NCBI GenBank assembly: GCA_905215965.1
Contig: CAJMSD010000008.1
Coordinates: forward strand, 65,740-129,739
From: an uncultured bacterium
GTDB lineage: Bacteria; Bacillota; Clostridia; Oscillospirales; Ruminococcaceae
DNA length: 64,000 nucleotides
Reading direction: 5' to 3'
A model generated the notes under the pieces. It did not search any database, was not told the DNA's origin, and was given only the letters and a program-made list of their open reading frames with translations. This document shows, in pieces, positions 27,374-34,982 of this stretch. The stretch's first letter is position 1, and the number at the start of each line of letters is the position of its first letter. Both the position numbers and the translations under genes were made by a program.

Positions 27374-27417
27374 TCAGCGGAATCGGTTCCCCAACCGATC
27401 CCGCTGAACTTTTTCCC
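27374..27417 (+). terminator. Terminator after the PdaA-like gene
   Basis: Long stem TCAGCGG-ATCGGTT / AACCGAT-CCGCTGA with CCCC loop, then ACTTTTT. A second small hairpin AAACGTT-CCCC-AACGTTT follows at 27421-27438. Confidence 0.88.
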
Positions 27418-27451
27418 CTAAAACGTTCCCCAACGTTTATAAATATCATGG

Positions 27452-27535
27452 TCAGATAAGCTCTGTTACCTCTTCAAACTTTGTTTTATTCGCTGTTGAT
27501 CCAACGGAATACAGCATATTAGTTGATTTTTTCAT
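27452..27535 (-). CDS. 27-codon ORF downstream of the SPFH gene
   Basis: ATG at 27535 opens a 27-residue frame starting MKKSTNMLYSVGSTANKTKF, 3 bases after the SPFH stop. GGAG within the SPFH C-terminal codons lies 8 bases before it, a well-placed ribosome binding site. No membrane segment; slightly basic N-terminus, acidic end. It may be a true small protein of the operon or the rest of a longer gene. Not recognised. Confidence 0.4.
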   Translation of the reverse strand: MKKSTNMLYSVGSTANKTKFEEVTELI

Positions 27536-27538
27536 TAA

Positions 27539-28465
27539 TTACTCCTCTGTGTCCGATGCAGCAGCCTGTGTTGTTGGCTGTGCAGACGAAGTTGTTGACT
27601 CGATGTCATTTAAGTCTACATCTATAAGAAATCCTCCGTCGCTGCCTGTAACCTTTGGCAATACTCCATTCCATTTATTGAGCTGTTCATAAGCCAGAAC
27701 CTTGTCGGTGATCGAGCTGTTTATCAGCTCGTTAGCCTCAGCCTGAGCCTGTGCTTCTGCAAGAATAGCTTCTGCTTCGGCATTTGCAGCGATAACTTTC
27801 TTCTGAGCTTCCGCATCGGCAACGACGATCGCCTGTTCCTGTTCTGTTTTGGTTTTGAGAAGATTTTGCTCTGCAACTTGTTTAGCCTCGATAGCGGCAT
27901 TAAACTCAGCTGTGAAGTCAAAATTAACTATATTGAACTTTTCTATGTAAATACCGTAGCTGTTAAGCTTCGAATCGAGAGCAGTTTTTACTTCCTCGCC
28001 GACCTGAGCACGTTCGGTGATAAGCTGCTCGGCAGTATACTTAGCCGTCACGGACTTCATGCATTCCTGAACGACAGGAGTTATAAGAACAGTCTTATAA
28101 TCGGTTCCAACATTTTTGTAAATGCTTCCGCTTGCGTCGGAGCTTATTCGATAGTTTACAGCGATCGTGCTGCTTACTGTCTGCAAATCCTTCGAAACAG
28201 CAGAAGCAGGAGATTCATACACCTGTATCTTATTCGACATTACTTCAACGTGCTGAATAAACGGAATCTTCAGATGGAATCCCTCCTGAAAAGAGCTTTC
28301 CGAAACCTTGCCCAATGTTATAACAACGCCCGTACTTCCTGCCGGAACCACTGTAAACGATGAAGCGCACAAAATAAGCGCCAGTCCGCCAGCTACAGCC
28401 CATTTAACCCAACGAAAGTTTTTCTTTACAGAACCGTTTGGATTTAATTCTTCAAATTTTGCCAT
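27539..28465 (-). CDS. SPFH/Band-7 (prohibitin/HflC-like) membrane protein
   Basis: Membrane scaffold of the prohibitin branch. Cytosolic N-terminus (1-22), one membrane helix (about 23-42), an SPFH domain (GSTGVVITLGKVSESSFQEGFHLKIPF, about 45-200, ending IYIEKFNIVNFDFTAEFNAAIEAKQVAEQ), coiled coil (about 195-245, Ala/Glu/Gln-rich) and a Ser/Thr/Ala-rich tail. 308 residues. Distinct from the QmcA-like protein at 9853, which has an NfeD partner; this one has none and lies in an operon with a DUF1836 regulator and a glycine-rich small membrane protein. Confidence 0.92.
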   Translation of the reverse strand: MAKFEELNPNGSVKKNFRWVKWAVAGGLALILCASSFTVVPAGSTGVVITLGKVSESSFQEGFHLKIPFIQHVEVMSNKIQVYESPASAVSKDLQTVSSTIAVNYRISSDASGSIYKNVGTDYKTVLITPVVQECMKSVTAKYTAEQLITERAQVGEEVKTALDSKLNSYGIYIEKFNIVNFDFTAEFNAAIEAKQVAEQNLLKTKTEQEQAIVVADAEAQKKVIAANAEAEAILAEAQAQAEANELINSSITDKVLAYEQLNKWNGVLPKVTGSDGGFLIDVDLNDIESTTSSAQPTTQAAASDTEE

Positions 28466-28510
28466 TGTAACTCTCCTTAAAATACATTCTCCTGATTTTC
28501 AGACAGGAAT

Positions 28511-28720
28511 TCATTTTTGATTTATTTTTACAGCCGTTTTGTCAATGTCGCTTATCACATTGAGTCCAAGAAAGATACCTCCCAAGATCCCGAAGCCTCC
28601 CCCGATAAACATTCCCTCACACAGGCTTCCGAAGCAAAGCGCACCGATAAGACAGCCGAAAGCGATCCCGAAAACTGCGCCAAGCATAGTGCAAAATTTC
28701 ATATACTTTTCTTTTCTCAT
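28511..28720 (-). CDS. Small glycine-rich membrane protein
   Basis: 69 residues with two hydrophobic stretches rich in Gly (about 9-32 and 34-52: GMFIGGGFGILGGIFLG), looking like a helical hairpin, and a short charged C-terminus. Shine-Dalgarno AAAGGA before ATG. Starts 2 bases after the DUF1836 gene ends and lies 45 bases before the SPFH gene, so it is likely a small partner in that operon. Function unknown; glycine-zipper features resemble small pore- or curvature-related proteins. Confidence 0.7.
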   Translation of the reverse strand: MRKEKYMKFCTMLGAVFGIAFGCLIGALCFGSLCEGMFIGGGFGILGGIFLGLNVISDIDKTAVKINQK

Positions 28721-28721
28721 A

Positions 28722-29291
28722 TCAGTTTCCTTTCAGTATCTCGTCAAGCATAGCCTCCATTTGCCTTTTAAGGAATGCGCTTCTGAAAGCCATTATCATT
28801 ACAAACAACGCTTTTTTCAGTCTTTCCTCGTCGGAGCAAACTCTTCCTGCCGAATGTTCAAGCTCAGCTTCTATAAGCTTTTTGACTGCTTCCGGTTCAA
28901 ACGTATTTTCATCTTCAGCGGTAAATATAATTCTGCAAAGTATATCGTACAATGCCTGTTCCTCAATGATATCGTCGGAAACATCTTCAACGTCGCCGTT
29001 TACATAAGTCATCAGTTTTGCAATATCGTCGAGCTTCATAGAATCCCGCAGCATATTTATGATTAGTATTCGCAGTATCTGCCGATGTGAATACTTCTTA
29101 CCCTTTGTAGATGAGACCCAGCCTCTTTTTATCCAATTCTGAATAGTCGAACCTTCAAGTCCGGTAAGCTTTGAAAGCTGAGAAAGCGTAAGACCTCCGG
29201 TAGCCTCAAGGATCGGCGCTATCAAAGAGAACGCAGATATTCTTGCCTGTTCATTGAATTTTATTGTTGTACCCGGTACCATTCTGTTCAT
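28722..29291 (-). CDS. DUF1836 family HTH regulator
   Basis: DUF1836 proteins (BS_ykrK type) are predicted transcription factors. A MerR-like helix-turn-helix is visible at about residues 35-75 (LTLSQLSKLTGLEGSTIQNWIKRGWV followed by a YSHRQILRILIINML helix). ATG 29291 is preferred over an in-frame GTG at 29309 because AGGAG lies 8 bases before it. First gene of the operon with the small membrane protein, the SPFH protein and a 27-codon ORF. An inverted repeat in its promoter (AAGTTC-ATAC-GAACTT) could be its own operator (inference). Confidence 0.85.
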   Translation of the reverse strand: MNRMVPGTTIKFNEQARISAFSLIAPILEATGGLTLSQLSKLTGLEGSTIQNWIKRGWVSSTKGKKYSHRQILRILIINMLRDSMKLDDIAKLMTYVNGDVEDVSDDIIEEQALYDILCRIIFTAEDENTFEPEAVKKLIEAELEHSAGRVCSDEERLKKALFVMIMAFRSAFLKRQMEAMLDEILKGN

Positions 29292-29320
29292 TTCATTTGC
29301 TCCTCTCACGTGATGATTAG

Positions 29321-29349
29321 ATTATACTATAAGTTCATACGAACTTCAA
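29321..29349 (-). promoter_or_regulatory. Promoter and inverted repeat before the DUF1836 operon
   Basis: Minus strand TTGAAG (29344-29349), 17 bases, TATAAT (29321-29326). The perfect inverted repeat AAGTTC-ATAC-GAACTT (29331-29346) lies in the spacer, suggesting repression. Confidence 0.7.
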
Positions 29350-29445
29350 ATGCCATCTAATGCCGATTTAAGGCAAAAATCAGTGTTTTTTGAAATTTAG
29401 CTCTGTTTTTCTAATATTTTCATAATTTTCCTTTTTTCTGCAAAT

Positions 29446-29482
29446 ACACAAAAAAGCGGAAAAACTAAAGTTCTTCCGCTTG
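29446..29482 (-). terminator. Terminator of the his operon
   Basis: Minus strand stem AAGCGGAA / TTCCGCTT followed by TTTTTG, about 30 bases after the hisE stop. Confidence 0.85.
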
Positions 29483-29510
29483 ATAAAGGCAATATTTCAG
29501 TTTAATAACC

Positions 29511-29849
29511 TCACGTATTTTTATCTACTTCATGAAATTTCTTGAGATTTCCGATCTTCTCGTTGCGCTCGTCAAGAACCTTTTCAACGTCAGACCATTC
29601 AAGTCCCTGATTTGCGCAGAGAACCATTACATGATAAAGCAGATCGTTGATCTCGTTCATAAGCTCGTCATTATCGCCGTTCTTTGCGGCAATAACTGTC
29701 TCTGTCGCTTCCTCGCCGACTTTCTTGCAGATCTTATCCACTCCCTTATCAAAAAGATAGCAGGTATACGAATTTTCTGCCGCAGTACCGCTTTCATACT
29801 GTTTTTTTCTTTCCTTTATAACTTCAAAAATTTCTTCATAAACAGTCAT
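29511..29849 (-). CDS. hisE: Phosphoribosyl-ATP diphosphatase
   Basis: Second step of histidine synthesis: PR-ATP to PR-AMP. All-alpha MazG-like fold; motif KVGEEATETVIAAKNGD plus ELMNEINDLLYH carries the metal-binding Glu/Asp. 112 residues. ATG 29849 is chosen over an in-frame TTG at 29855 because GAGGAG (in the hisI end) lies 8 bases before it. Last gene of the operon; separate from hisI here, whereas many bacteria have a fused HisIE. Confidence 0.95.
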   Translation of the reverse strand: MTVYEEIFEVIKERKKQYESGTAAENSYTCYLFDKGVDKICKKVGEEATETVIAAKNGDNDELMNEINDLLYHVMVLCANQGLEWSDVEKVLDERNEKIGNLKKFHEVDKNT

Positions 29850-29851
29850 AA

Positions 29852-30199
29852 TCAATTCTCCTCGTTATTATAGATTTCATTAAAGAAGCAGCTATAGCTT
29901 CCGGTATGGCAGGCAGCTCCCGCCTGCTCAACATTTACAAGAAGCGTATCATTGTCGCAGTCGCCGTAAACAGAAACGACTTTCTGTAAATGGCCGGAAG
30001 TTGCTCCCTTATTCCAATACTCCTGTCTCGATCTGCTCCAGAACCAAGTATATCCGGTTTCAAGAGTCCTTTTCAGGCTCTCTTTGTTCATATATGCAAG
30101 CATCAGAACCGTTTTTGTGTTGACCTCGTAACAAATCGCCGGGATAAGCTCTCCCTTTTCAAAAAATTTGTCAAGATCGTTTATATCAATTTTTATCAT
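29852..30199 (-). CDS. hisI: Phosphoribosyl-AMP cyclohydrolase
   Basis: Third step of histidine synthesis; zinc enzyme opening the PR-AMP purine ring. Motifs MLAYMNKESLKRTLETG, WSRSRQEYWNKGATSGH, DCDNDTLLVNV, and Cys/His zinc ligands in GAACHTGSYSCFF. ATG 30199 (after AAAGGAAAAG) is chosen over an upstream ATG at 30232; it gives 115 residues, the family length. It overlaps the end of the SdpI-like gene by 14 bases. Confidence 0.95.
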   Translation of the reverse strand: MIKIDINDLDKFFEKGELIPAICYEVNTKTVLMLAYMNKESLKRTLETGYTWFWSRSRQEYWNKGATSGHLQKVVSVYGDCDNDTLLVNVEQAGAACHTGSYSCFFNEIYNNEEN

Positions 30200-30581
30200 C
30201 AGCTTTTCCTTTCTGAGTATTTTTATCTTCAAAATTTCTTTTCAGCTGCCGTTCCACAAAGTATATAGTTGATAACATTAATCCGACCTGAACGATTTCT
30301 AAAATTGTAGCAGCTCCGATACCTGTGCGGCTGCCAAAACGAATACATATAATCAGCACACAAATCAGTGACAGCGGCAGTGAAATAATTCCGCCCTTTA
30401 TCCACATTCCGCCGCAAAGCTTATTGGCAAATTCCCATGCCTCTTGGCTGCTCATAGAACGCTTTGTTCGATAACCGTATATTGAATTTATTTCCGCCGG
30501 AGTATTATGCTTCAGCAAATTGCCGCAAATAATTACCGTAATTGGAACGATAACCGATATTATTAATGATAATATGAACAT
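30186..30581 (-). CDS. SdpI-like membrane protein inside the his operon
   Basis: 131 residues with four hydrophobic segments (about 1-20, 60-80, 83-105). The piece EINSIYGYRTKRSMSSQEAWEFANK matches the conserved core of the SdpI/YhfL family (NxxxGYRTxxSM...W..AN). SdpI itself is an immunity protein against the SDP toxin in Bacillus, but most family members have no known role. Lies between a GNAT gene and hisI, overlapping hisI by 14 bases, so it is transcribed with histidine genes although no biochemical link is obvious. Confidence 0.75.
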   Translation of the reverse strand: MFILSLIISVIVPITVIICGNLLKHNTPAEINSIYGYRTKRSMSSQEAWEFANKLCGGMWIKGGIISLPLSLICVLIICIRFGSRTGIGAATILEIVQVGLMLSTIYFVERQLKRNFEDKNTQKGKADDKN

Positions 30582-30599
30582 TTTTATTTATACTCCCCT

Positions 30600-31001
30600 T
30601 TATGTCCAAAGCGACGTTATGAACATCGGACTTGAATCCTCCGATTTTTTAAAACCGCAGTTTTCATAAAAGCTCATTTCCTTATCGTAGGCGATCAGCG
30701 CGATTCTGAGATACTCCTTATAATGCTCCTTGACCATTTCAACAAGCGTCCTTCCGATTTCCTGTCCCTGATATTCAGGTCTAACGAGCAGATAATGCAC
30801 GTATGCAGTCATAACGCCATCGTCCATAGCGCAGATCATTCCTACAAGCTTTTCGCCGTCCCATGCAGAAAAGACCGTTTCAAAATTTTTCATCGCCGTT
30901 CTCAGTTTTTCGGGATAATGCCCCGACGACCATTCGACTGACAAAAACAGTTCCTCTAACTGAGCTTTTTCAAAATCATGAATATCCTTGTAAATTATCA
31001 T
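30600..31001 (-). CDS. GNAT family N-acetyltransferase inside the his operon
   Basis: 133-residue acetyltransferase with the acetyl-CoA loop RPEYQGQEIGRTLVEM and the late YENCGFKK motif. Starts with an ATGA overlap on the hisF stop, so translation is coupled to hisF. Substrate unknown. Not part of standard histidine synthesis; may be a passenger or a detoxifying step. Confidence 0.88.
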   Translation of the reverse strand: MIIYKDIHDFEKAQLEELFLSVEWSSGHYPEKLRTAMKNFETVFSAWDGEKLVGMICAMDDGVMTAYVHYLLVRPEYQGQEIGRTLVEMVKEHYKEYLRIALIAYDKEMSFYENCGFKKSEDSSPMFITSLWT

Positions 31002-31753
31002 CTTACAATTACTCCCTTACTGCGGCAATAAGCTTTTACCTCCTGCACAGTAAGCTCCTTGAAATGAAACAGCGATGCCGCAAGAGCAGCCGTAGCTCCG
31101 GTTTTCTCGAAAACTTCGGCAAAGTCATCTATTTTACCGGCGCCGCCGCTTGCGATCACAGGGATACTACAGTTATCACAAACTGCTTTGAGCATTTCAA
31201 TGTCGAAGCCCTCTTTAGTGCCGTCCGCGTCAATGGAATTCAAACATATCTCCCCTGCCCCGAGCTTTTCAATCCGATGAACCCAGTCAATGAGGTCTAT
31301 CCCCATGTCAACACGTCCGCCGTTTATGTAGACCGTCCATTTATGATCGTCGATTTTCTTAGCGTCTATTCCCACGCAGATACACTGGCTTCCGAAAATA
31401 TCCGCTCCGTCTTTAATAAGCTGCGGATTTTTCACCGCCTGAGAATTTACGGAAACCTTGTCTGCTCCGGCACGAAGCGTTTCGCGGATATCGTCAACTG
31501 TTTTGATTCCTCCGCCTACTGTAAGCGGAACGAATACCTTTTTGGCAGTTTCTCTCACAACGTCAAGAAAAACTCCCCTGCCCTCAAAGGACGCGGTTAT
31601 ATCATAAAATACGATCTCGTCCGCACCCTGCTTGTTGTATTCCTCCGCACACTCAACAGGATCGCCGACATCTCGTATTCCCTCAAAATTTACTCCCTTA
31701 ACTACCTTGCCGTTGCGAACATCAAGACATGGTATTATCCTTTTTGCAAGCAT
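30998..31753 (-). CDS. hisF: Imidazole glycerol phosphate synthase, cyclase subunit
   Basis: With HisH makes imidazole glycerol phosphate and AICAR. TIM barrel: MLAKRIIPCLDVRNGKVVKG, VGGGIKTVDD, SVNSQAVKNPQLI, VGIDAKK, TKEGFDIEM, IASGGAGKIDDF; catalytic Asp11 and the mid-barrel Asp are present. 251 residues. GGAGG before ATG. Separated from hisA by about 240 bases that hold a palindromic element. Confidence 0.97.
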   Translation of the reverse strand: MLAKRIIPCLDVRNGKVVKGVNFEGIRDVGDPVECAEEYNKQGADEIVFYDITASFEGRGVFLDVVRETAKKVFVPLTVGGGIKTVDDIRETLRAGADKVSVNSQAVKNPQLIKDGADIFGSQCICVGIDAKKIDDHKWTVYINGGRVDMGIDLIDWVHRIEKLGAGEICLNSIDADGTKEGFDIEMLKAVCDNCSIPVIASGGAGKIDDFAEVFEKTGATAALAASLFHFKELTVQEVKAYCRSKGVIVR

Positions 31754-31803
31754 TATTCAGCCTCCTTATATTAAATAGTATTACCGCAGCTATATGCGCG
31801 ATC

Positions 31804-31976
31804 TATTGAGGGAAACCCTTTTGAAAAAGAGTTATCACTCAAACTCCCTTCCTAAAACTTTAATTGATTTTTCCCAATAGTGGCTTAATCCCCATATTGG
31901 GAAAAATGAAATAAAAGTCTTTGGAAAGGGGTCTGGGGAAGAACCTTACCTCAGAAAGGTTTGCCCCAGCAGTCTG
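31804..31976. mobile_element. Palindromic MITE-like element between hisA and hisF
   Basis: A 170-base imperfect palindrome without ORF. The centre is a perfect 12-base pair TTTTTCCCAATA (31868-31879) / TATTGGGAAAAA (31895-31906). Outward the two arms continue to match for about 60 more bases with small bulges (CCTTCCTAAAACTTT against AAAGTCTTTGGAAAGG; GAGGGAAACCCTTTTG against CTTTCTGAGG-type flank). A nested hairpin CTGGGG...ACCTT / AAGGT...CCCCAG sits at 31933-31969. The sequence type (ttggaaaggggtctgggg) resembles dispersed intergenic repeats of clostridia. It splits the operon but leaves hisF its own Shine-Dalgarno. Confidence 0.7.
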
Positions 31977-31995
31977 CGTAAATACTGCGACAATG

Positions 31996-32724
31996 CTAAT
32001 TTATATTAGCATAATCAACAGCTTCTTTAAGATTCAGCGTGCCTTTATAAATCGACTTACCGCAGATAGTTCCATAAAGTCCCATTTCCTTGCAGGCGAT
32101 AATATCGTCCATAGTATGAACTCCTCCGCTTGCGATAATATTGCATTTTCCGTCGGTCGCGTCGGCAAGAGCCTTTAACTGCTCTTTATTTACGCCGGAA
32201 AGCGTGCCGTCTTTGCTGATATCGGTAAAGATGAAATATCTTACTCCGACTTCTGTCATCTTGTTGGCAAGGTCGATATAGTTTACATCAGAGGCTTCAA
32301 GCCAGCCCTCGGCTGCGACCATACCGTTCATTGCGTCGATTCCGACCACAATTTTTTCGCTTCCGAATTTTTCAACTGCATCGCTGACAAGTTTAGGATT
32401 TTTCAGTGCAACAGAGCCGAGAATTACCCTTGAAATCCCCATATTCAGATATTCTTCAATAGTTTCAAGACTGCGTATTCCTCCGCCAAGCTCAACTTTT
32501 AAACCAGTCTTTTCGGCAACGTCAGTGTAAATTTTTGTGTTGACAGGTCTGCCTTCCTTTGCTCCGTCAAGATCGACCATGTGTATCCATTCTGCTCCGG
32601 CTTTTTCAAAGCTCTGCGCGGTTTCAAGATAATTATCGGCAACCTTTTCAACTGTAGAGAAATCGCCCTTGAACAAGCGGACGCAGTTTCCGTCCTTTAT
32701 ATCGATTGCAGGTAAAATTATCAT
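31996..32724 (-). CDS. hisA: ProFAR isomerase
   Basis: Fourth step of histidine synthesis (1-(5-phosphoribosyl)-5-[(phosphoribosylamino)methylideneamino]imidazole-4-carboxamide isomerase). TIM barrel related to HisF: MIILPAIDIKDGNCVRLFKGD, VELGGGIRSLETIE, VILGSVALKNP, DISKDGTLSGVN, IASGGVHTMDDI; the two catalytic Asp (8 and the DISKDG one) are present. 242 residues; starts with a 4-base overlap on the hisH stop. Confidence 0.97.
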   Translation of the reverse strand: MIILPAIDIKDGNCVRLFKGDFSTVEKVADNYLETAQSFEKAGAEWIHMVDLDGAKEGRPVNTKIYTDVAEKTGLKVELGGGIRSLETIEEYLNMGISRVILGSVALKNPKLVSDAVEKFGSEKIVVGIDAMNGMVAAEGWLEASDVNYIDLANKMTEVGVRYFIFTDISKDGTLSGVNKEQLKALADATDGKCNIIASGGVHTMDDIIACKEMGLYGTICGKSIYKGTLNLKEAVDYANIN

Positions 32725-33323
32725 ATCAGACCTCCAAAGTTTTTGAGTATTTTAAGACCTGTCTCTCCGCTTTTTTCAGGGTGGAACTGAGCTCCGTAAA
32801 CGTAATTTCCGTCAAAGACAAGCGCCGGAACACGTCCGCCGTACTCGCTGTAGGCAGCAATATTGCAATCCTCGCACTCTGCTTTATATGAGTGAACAAA
32901 ATAAACGTATTCCTCATCTCCGACATCTTTAAGCAGCTTGCAGTCATTAAGCTTTTCAAGCTTATTCCAGCCCATATGAGGAATGATAAGATCTGGCGAT
33001 TCCATTTTGCGCACGCTTCCCTTAATAAGTCCAAGGCCGTCACATTCGCCGAATTCATAGCTTTTCTCAAAGAGCATCTGCATACCGAGACAAATTCCGA
33101 GAAAAGGTTTTTTTCCTGCCTGCTCCCTGATAACGCCGATAAGACCGGCTTCTTCAAGCATCTTCATCGCCGCCGGAAATGCTCCCACTCCCGGAAGAAT
33201 AATTGCATCCGCAGCTTTTATCAAATTTTCGTCAGATACAAGTCTGCTTTCCAAGCCAAGGTAATCCAGTGCATTTTTAACGCTGAAAATATTTCCTGCG
33301 CCGTAATCTATAATTGCGATCAT
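32721..33323 (-). CDS. hisH: Imidazole glycerol phosphate synthase, glutaminase subunit
   Basis: Class I glutamine amidotransferase that supplies ammonia to HisF. IIDYGAGNIFSVKNAL, ILPGVGAFPAAM, nucleophile Cys in FLGICLGMQMLFE, and the catalytic His-x-Glu in GAQFHPEKSG. 200 residues. Start overlaps the hisB stop by one base and its stop overlaps hisA by four. Confidence 0.97.
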   Translation of the reverse strand: MIAIIDYGAGNIFSVKNALDYLGLESRLVSDENLIKAADAIILPGVGAFPAAMKMLEEAGLIGVIREQAGKKPFLGICLGMQMLFEKSYEFGECDGLGLIKGSVRKMESPDLIIPHMGWNKLEKLNDCKLLKDVGDEEYVYFVHSYKAECEDCNIAAYSEYGGRVPALVFDGNYVYGAQFHPEKSGETGLKILKNFGGLI

Positions 33324-33916
33324 CAGAGCACTCCTTTCGTCGAAAGCGTTGAACCGTCTGAATTATAAGCGGAAGCCGTTTTCAGTGCATGAGCAACCGC
33401 CTTATAAATTGCTTCAGCCTTGTGATGATCGTTGCTTCCATAAAGAAGATTTATGTGAAGAGTCATTCCCGAATTAAAGGCAAATGCACGGAAAAACTCC
33501 TCTGTCATGCAAAGATCGTATCCGCCGCAGCTTTGATTGGCAAACTCGCAGTTGAACACCAGAAACGGTCTGTTGCTCAGATCAAGACTTGCCATAGCAA
33601 GGGACTCGTCCATAGGTATATAGGCTGTTCCGTAGCGTACTATTCCTGATTTTGCTCCGAGAGCCTGTCCGAGAGCCTGTCCGAGGGCGATTCCTGCATC
33701 TTCGACAGTATGATGACAATCAACATGAATGTCGCCTTTTACCTTGATATTCATGCTGATTCCGCTGTGAACGGAAAGAGCGGTAAGCATATGATCGAAA
33801 AAGCCTATTCCCGTATCAATTTTAGCTGTTCCCTTACCGTCCAGAGCAACGGAAATTTCAATATCGGTTTCCTTCGTTTTGCGAACTGTCTCGCCTGTTC
33901 TGATGATTTTATCCAT
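33323..33916 (-). CDS. hisB: Imidazoleglycerol-phosphate dehydratase
   Basis: Sixth step of histidine synthesis. Monofunctional dehydratase without the N-terminal HAD phosphatase found in enterobacteria. Metal-binding motifs GIGFFDHMLTAL, DCHHTVEDAGI and HHKAEAIYKAVAHAL are all present. 197 residues. Overlaps the hisC stop by 8 bases. Confidence 0.97.
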   Translation of the reverse strand: MDKIIRTGETVRKTKETDIEISVALDGKGTAKIDTGIGFFDHMLTALSVHSGISMNIKVKGDIHVDCHHTVEDAGIALGQALGQALGAKSGIVRYGTAYIPMDESLAMASLDLSNRPFLVFNCEFANQSCGGYDLCMTEEFFRAFAFNSGMTLHINLLYGSNDHHKAEAIYKAVAHALKTASAYNSDGSTLSTKGVL

Positions 33917-34970
33917 AAATTATCTCCTTTAAGGCAGATACAAGAGCTTCCATTTCCTTATCGGTTCCAACGCTTATACGCAGATGATTGCTGATCCTCG
34001 GCTTATTCCAGTATCGAACGAAGATCCCACGCTTTTTCAGTTCGGTGAAAATCTTTTCTGCCGAAACGCTTTCGTGACTTGCGAAAATAAAGTTGCTCTT
34101 TGAGTCAGTAAATGTAAATCCGAGCTTTGCAAGCTCCTTTTTGGAATTTTCACGGGTCTTGATAATTTTGTTTACGGTTTCACGAAAATATTCCTCATCA
34201 CGCACAGCCTCTGCCCCGCAAAGCTGAGTAAGAGGAGTCATCGTATATGAATTGATAGAGAATTTCACATCGTTCATGTACTTGATAAGCTTTTTATTTC
34301 CCATAGCAAAGCCTATACGCATTCCTGCCATTGAACGCGACTTTGAAAAGGTTTGTATCACAAGAAGATTTTCGTATTTATCAATAAGCGATAAAGCGCT
34401 TTCCGCTCCGAAATCAATGTAGGCTTCGTCTATAATAACGACTGAATCCTGATTTGCTTTAACTATCTCCTCGATCATATCAAGGCTTTCCTCACAGCCT
34501 GTAGGAGCATTAGGATTCGGGAAGATTATTCCTCCGTTTTCCGATTCATAATCCCGAGGATCGATCCTGAAATCATCGGTAAGGGGTATTTGTTTATACG
34601 GGATCCTGTAAACATCTGCCCAAACGTCATAGAAAGAGTAAGTTATATCGGGAAATAACACGGGCTTTTCGGAATTGAAAAAAGTAAGAAAAGCAACGGA
34701 AAGAACGTCGTCCGAGCCGACTCCGACAAAGACCTGTGATGGTTCAAGTACGTATCTGTCGGCAATCGCTTCAACAAGAACAGTCGAATCGGGGTCGGGA
34801 TAAAGTCTCATTCTTCCGCAGTCAAATTCATTGAGAACGCTTTTGACTCTCGGAGACGGCGGATAGGGATTTTCATTTGTGTTAAGCTTTATTACATCTG
34901 TATTTTTAGGCTGCTCGCCGGGAGTATACGGAATAACCTTACGAACGTTAGATTCCCATGAAATACTCAT
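33909..34970 (-). CDS. hisC: Histidinol-phosphate aminotransferase
   Basis: PLP enzyme, fold type I. LNTNENPYPPSP at the start, the Asp/Tyr pair in IIDEAYIDFG, PLP Lys in QTFSKSRSMAGMRIGFAMG, and a late Arg in ISNHLRISVG that binds substrate phosphate. 353 residues. Lies 12 bases after hisD, with 8-base overlap into hisB. May also serve aromatic amino acids, as in other HisC enzymes. Confidence 0.96.
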   Translation of the reverse strand: MSISWESNVRKVIPYTPGEQPKNTDVIKLNTNENPYPPSPRVKSVLNEFDCGRMRLYPDPDSTVLVEAIADRYVLEPSQVFVGVGSDDVLSVAFLTFFNSEKPVLFPDITYSFYDVWADVYRIPYKQIPLTDDFRIDPRDYESENGGIIFPNPNAPTGCEESLDMIEEIVKANQDSVVIIDEAYIDFGAESALSLIDKYENLLVIQTFSKSRSMAGMRIGFAMGNKKLIKYMNDVKFSINSYTMTPLTQLCGAEAVRDEEYFRETVNKIIKTRENSKKELAKLGFTFTDSKSNFIFASHESVSAEKIFTELKKRGIFVRYWNKPRISNHLRISVGTDKEMEALVSALKEIIYG

Positions 34971-34982
34971 TGTTATCGCTCC

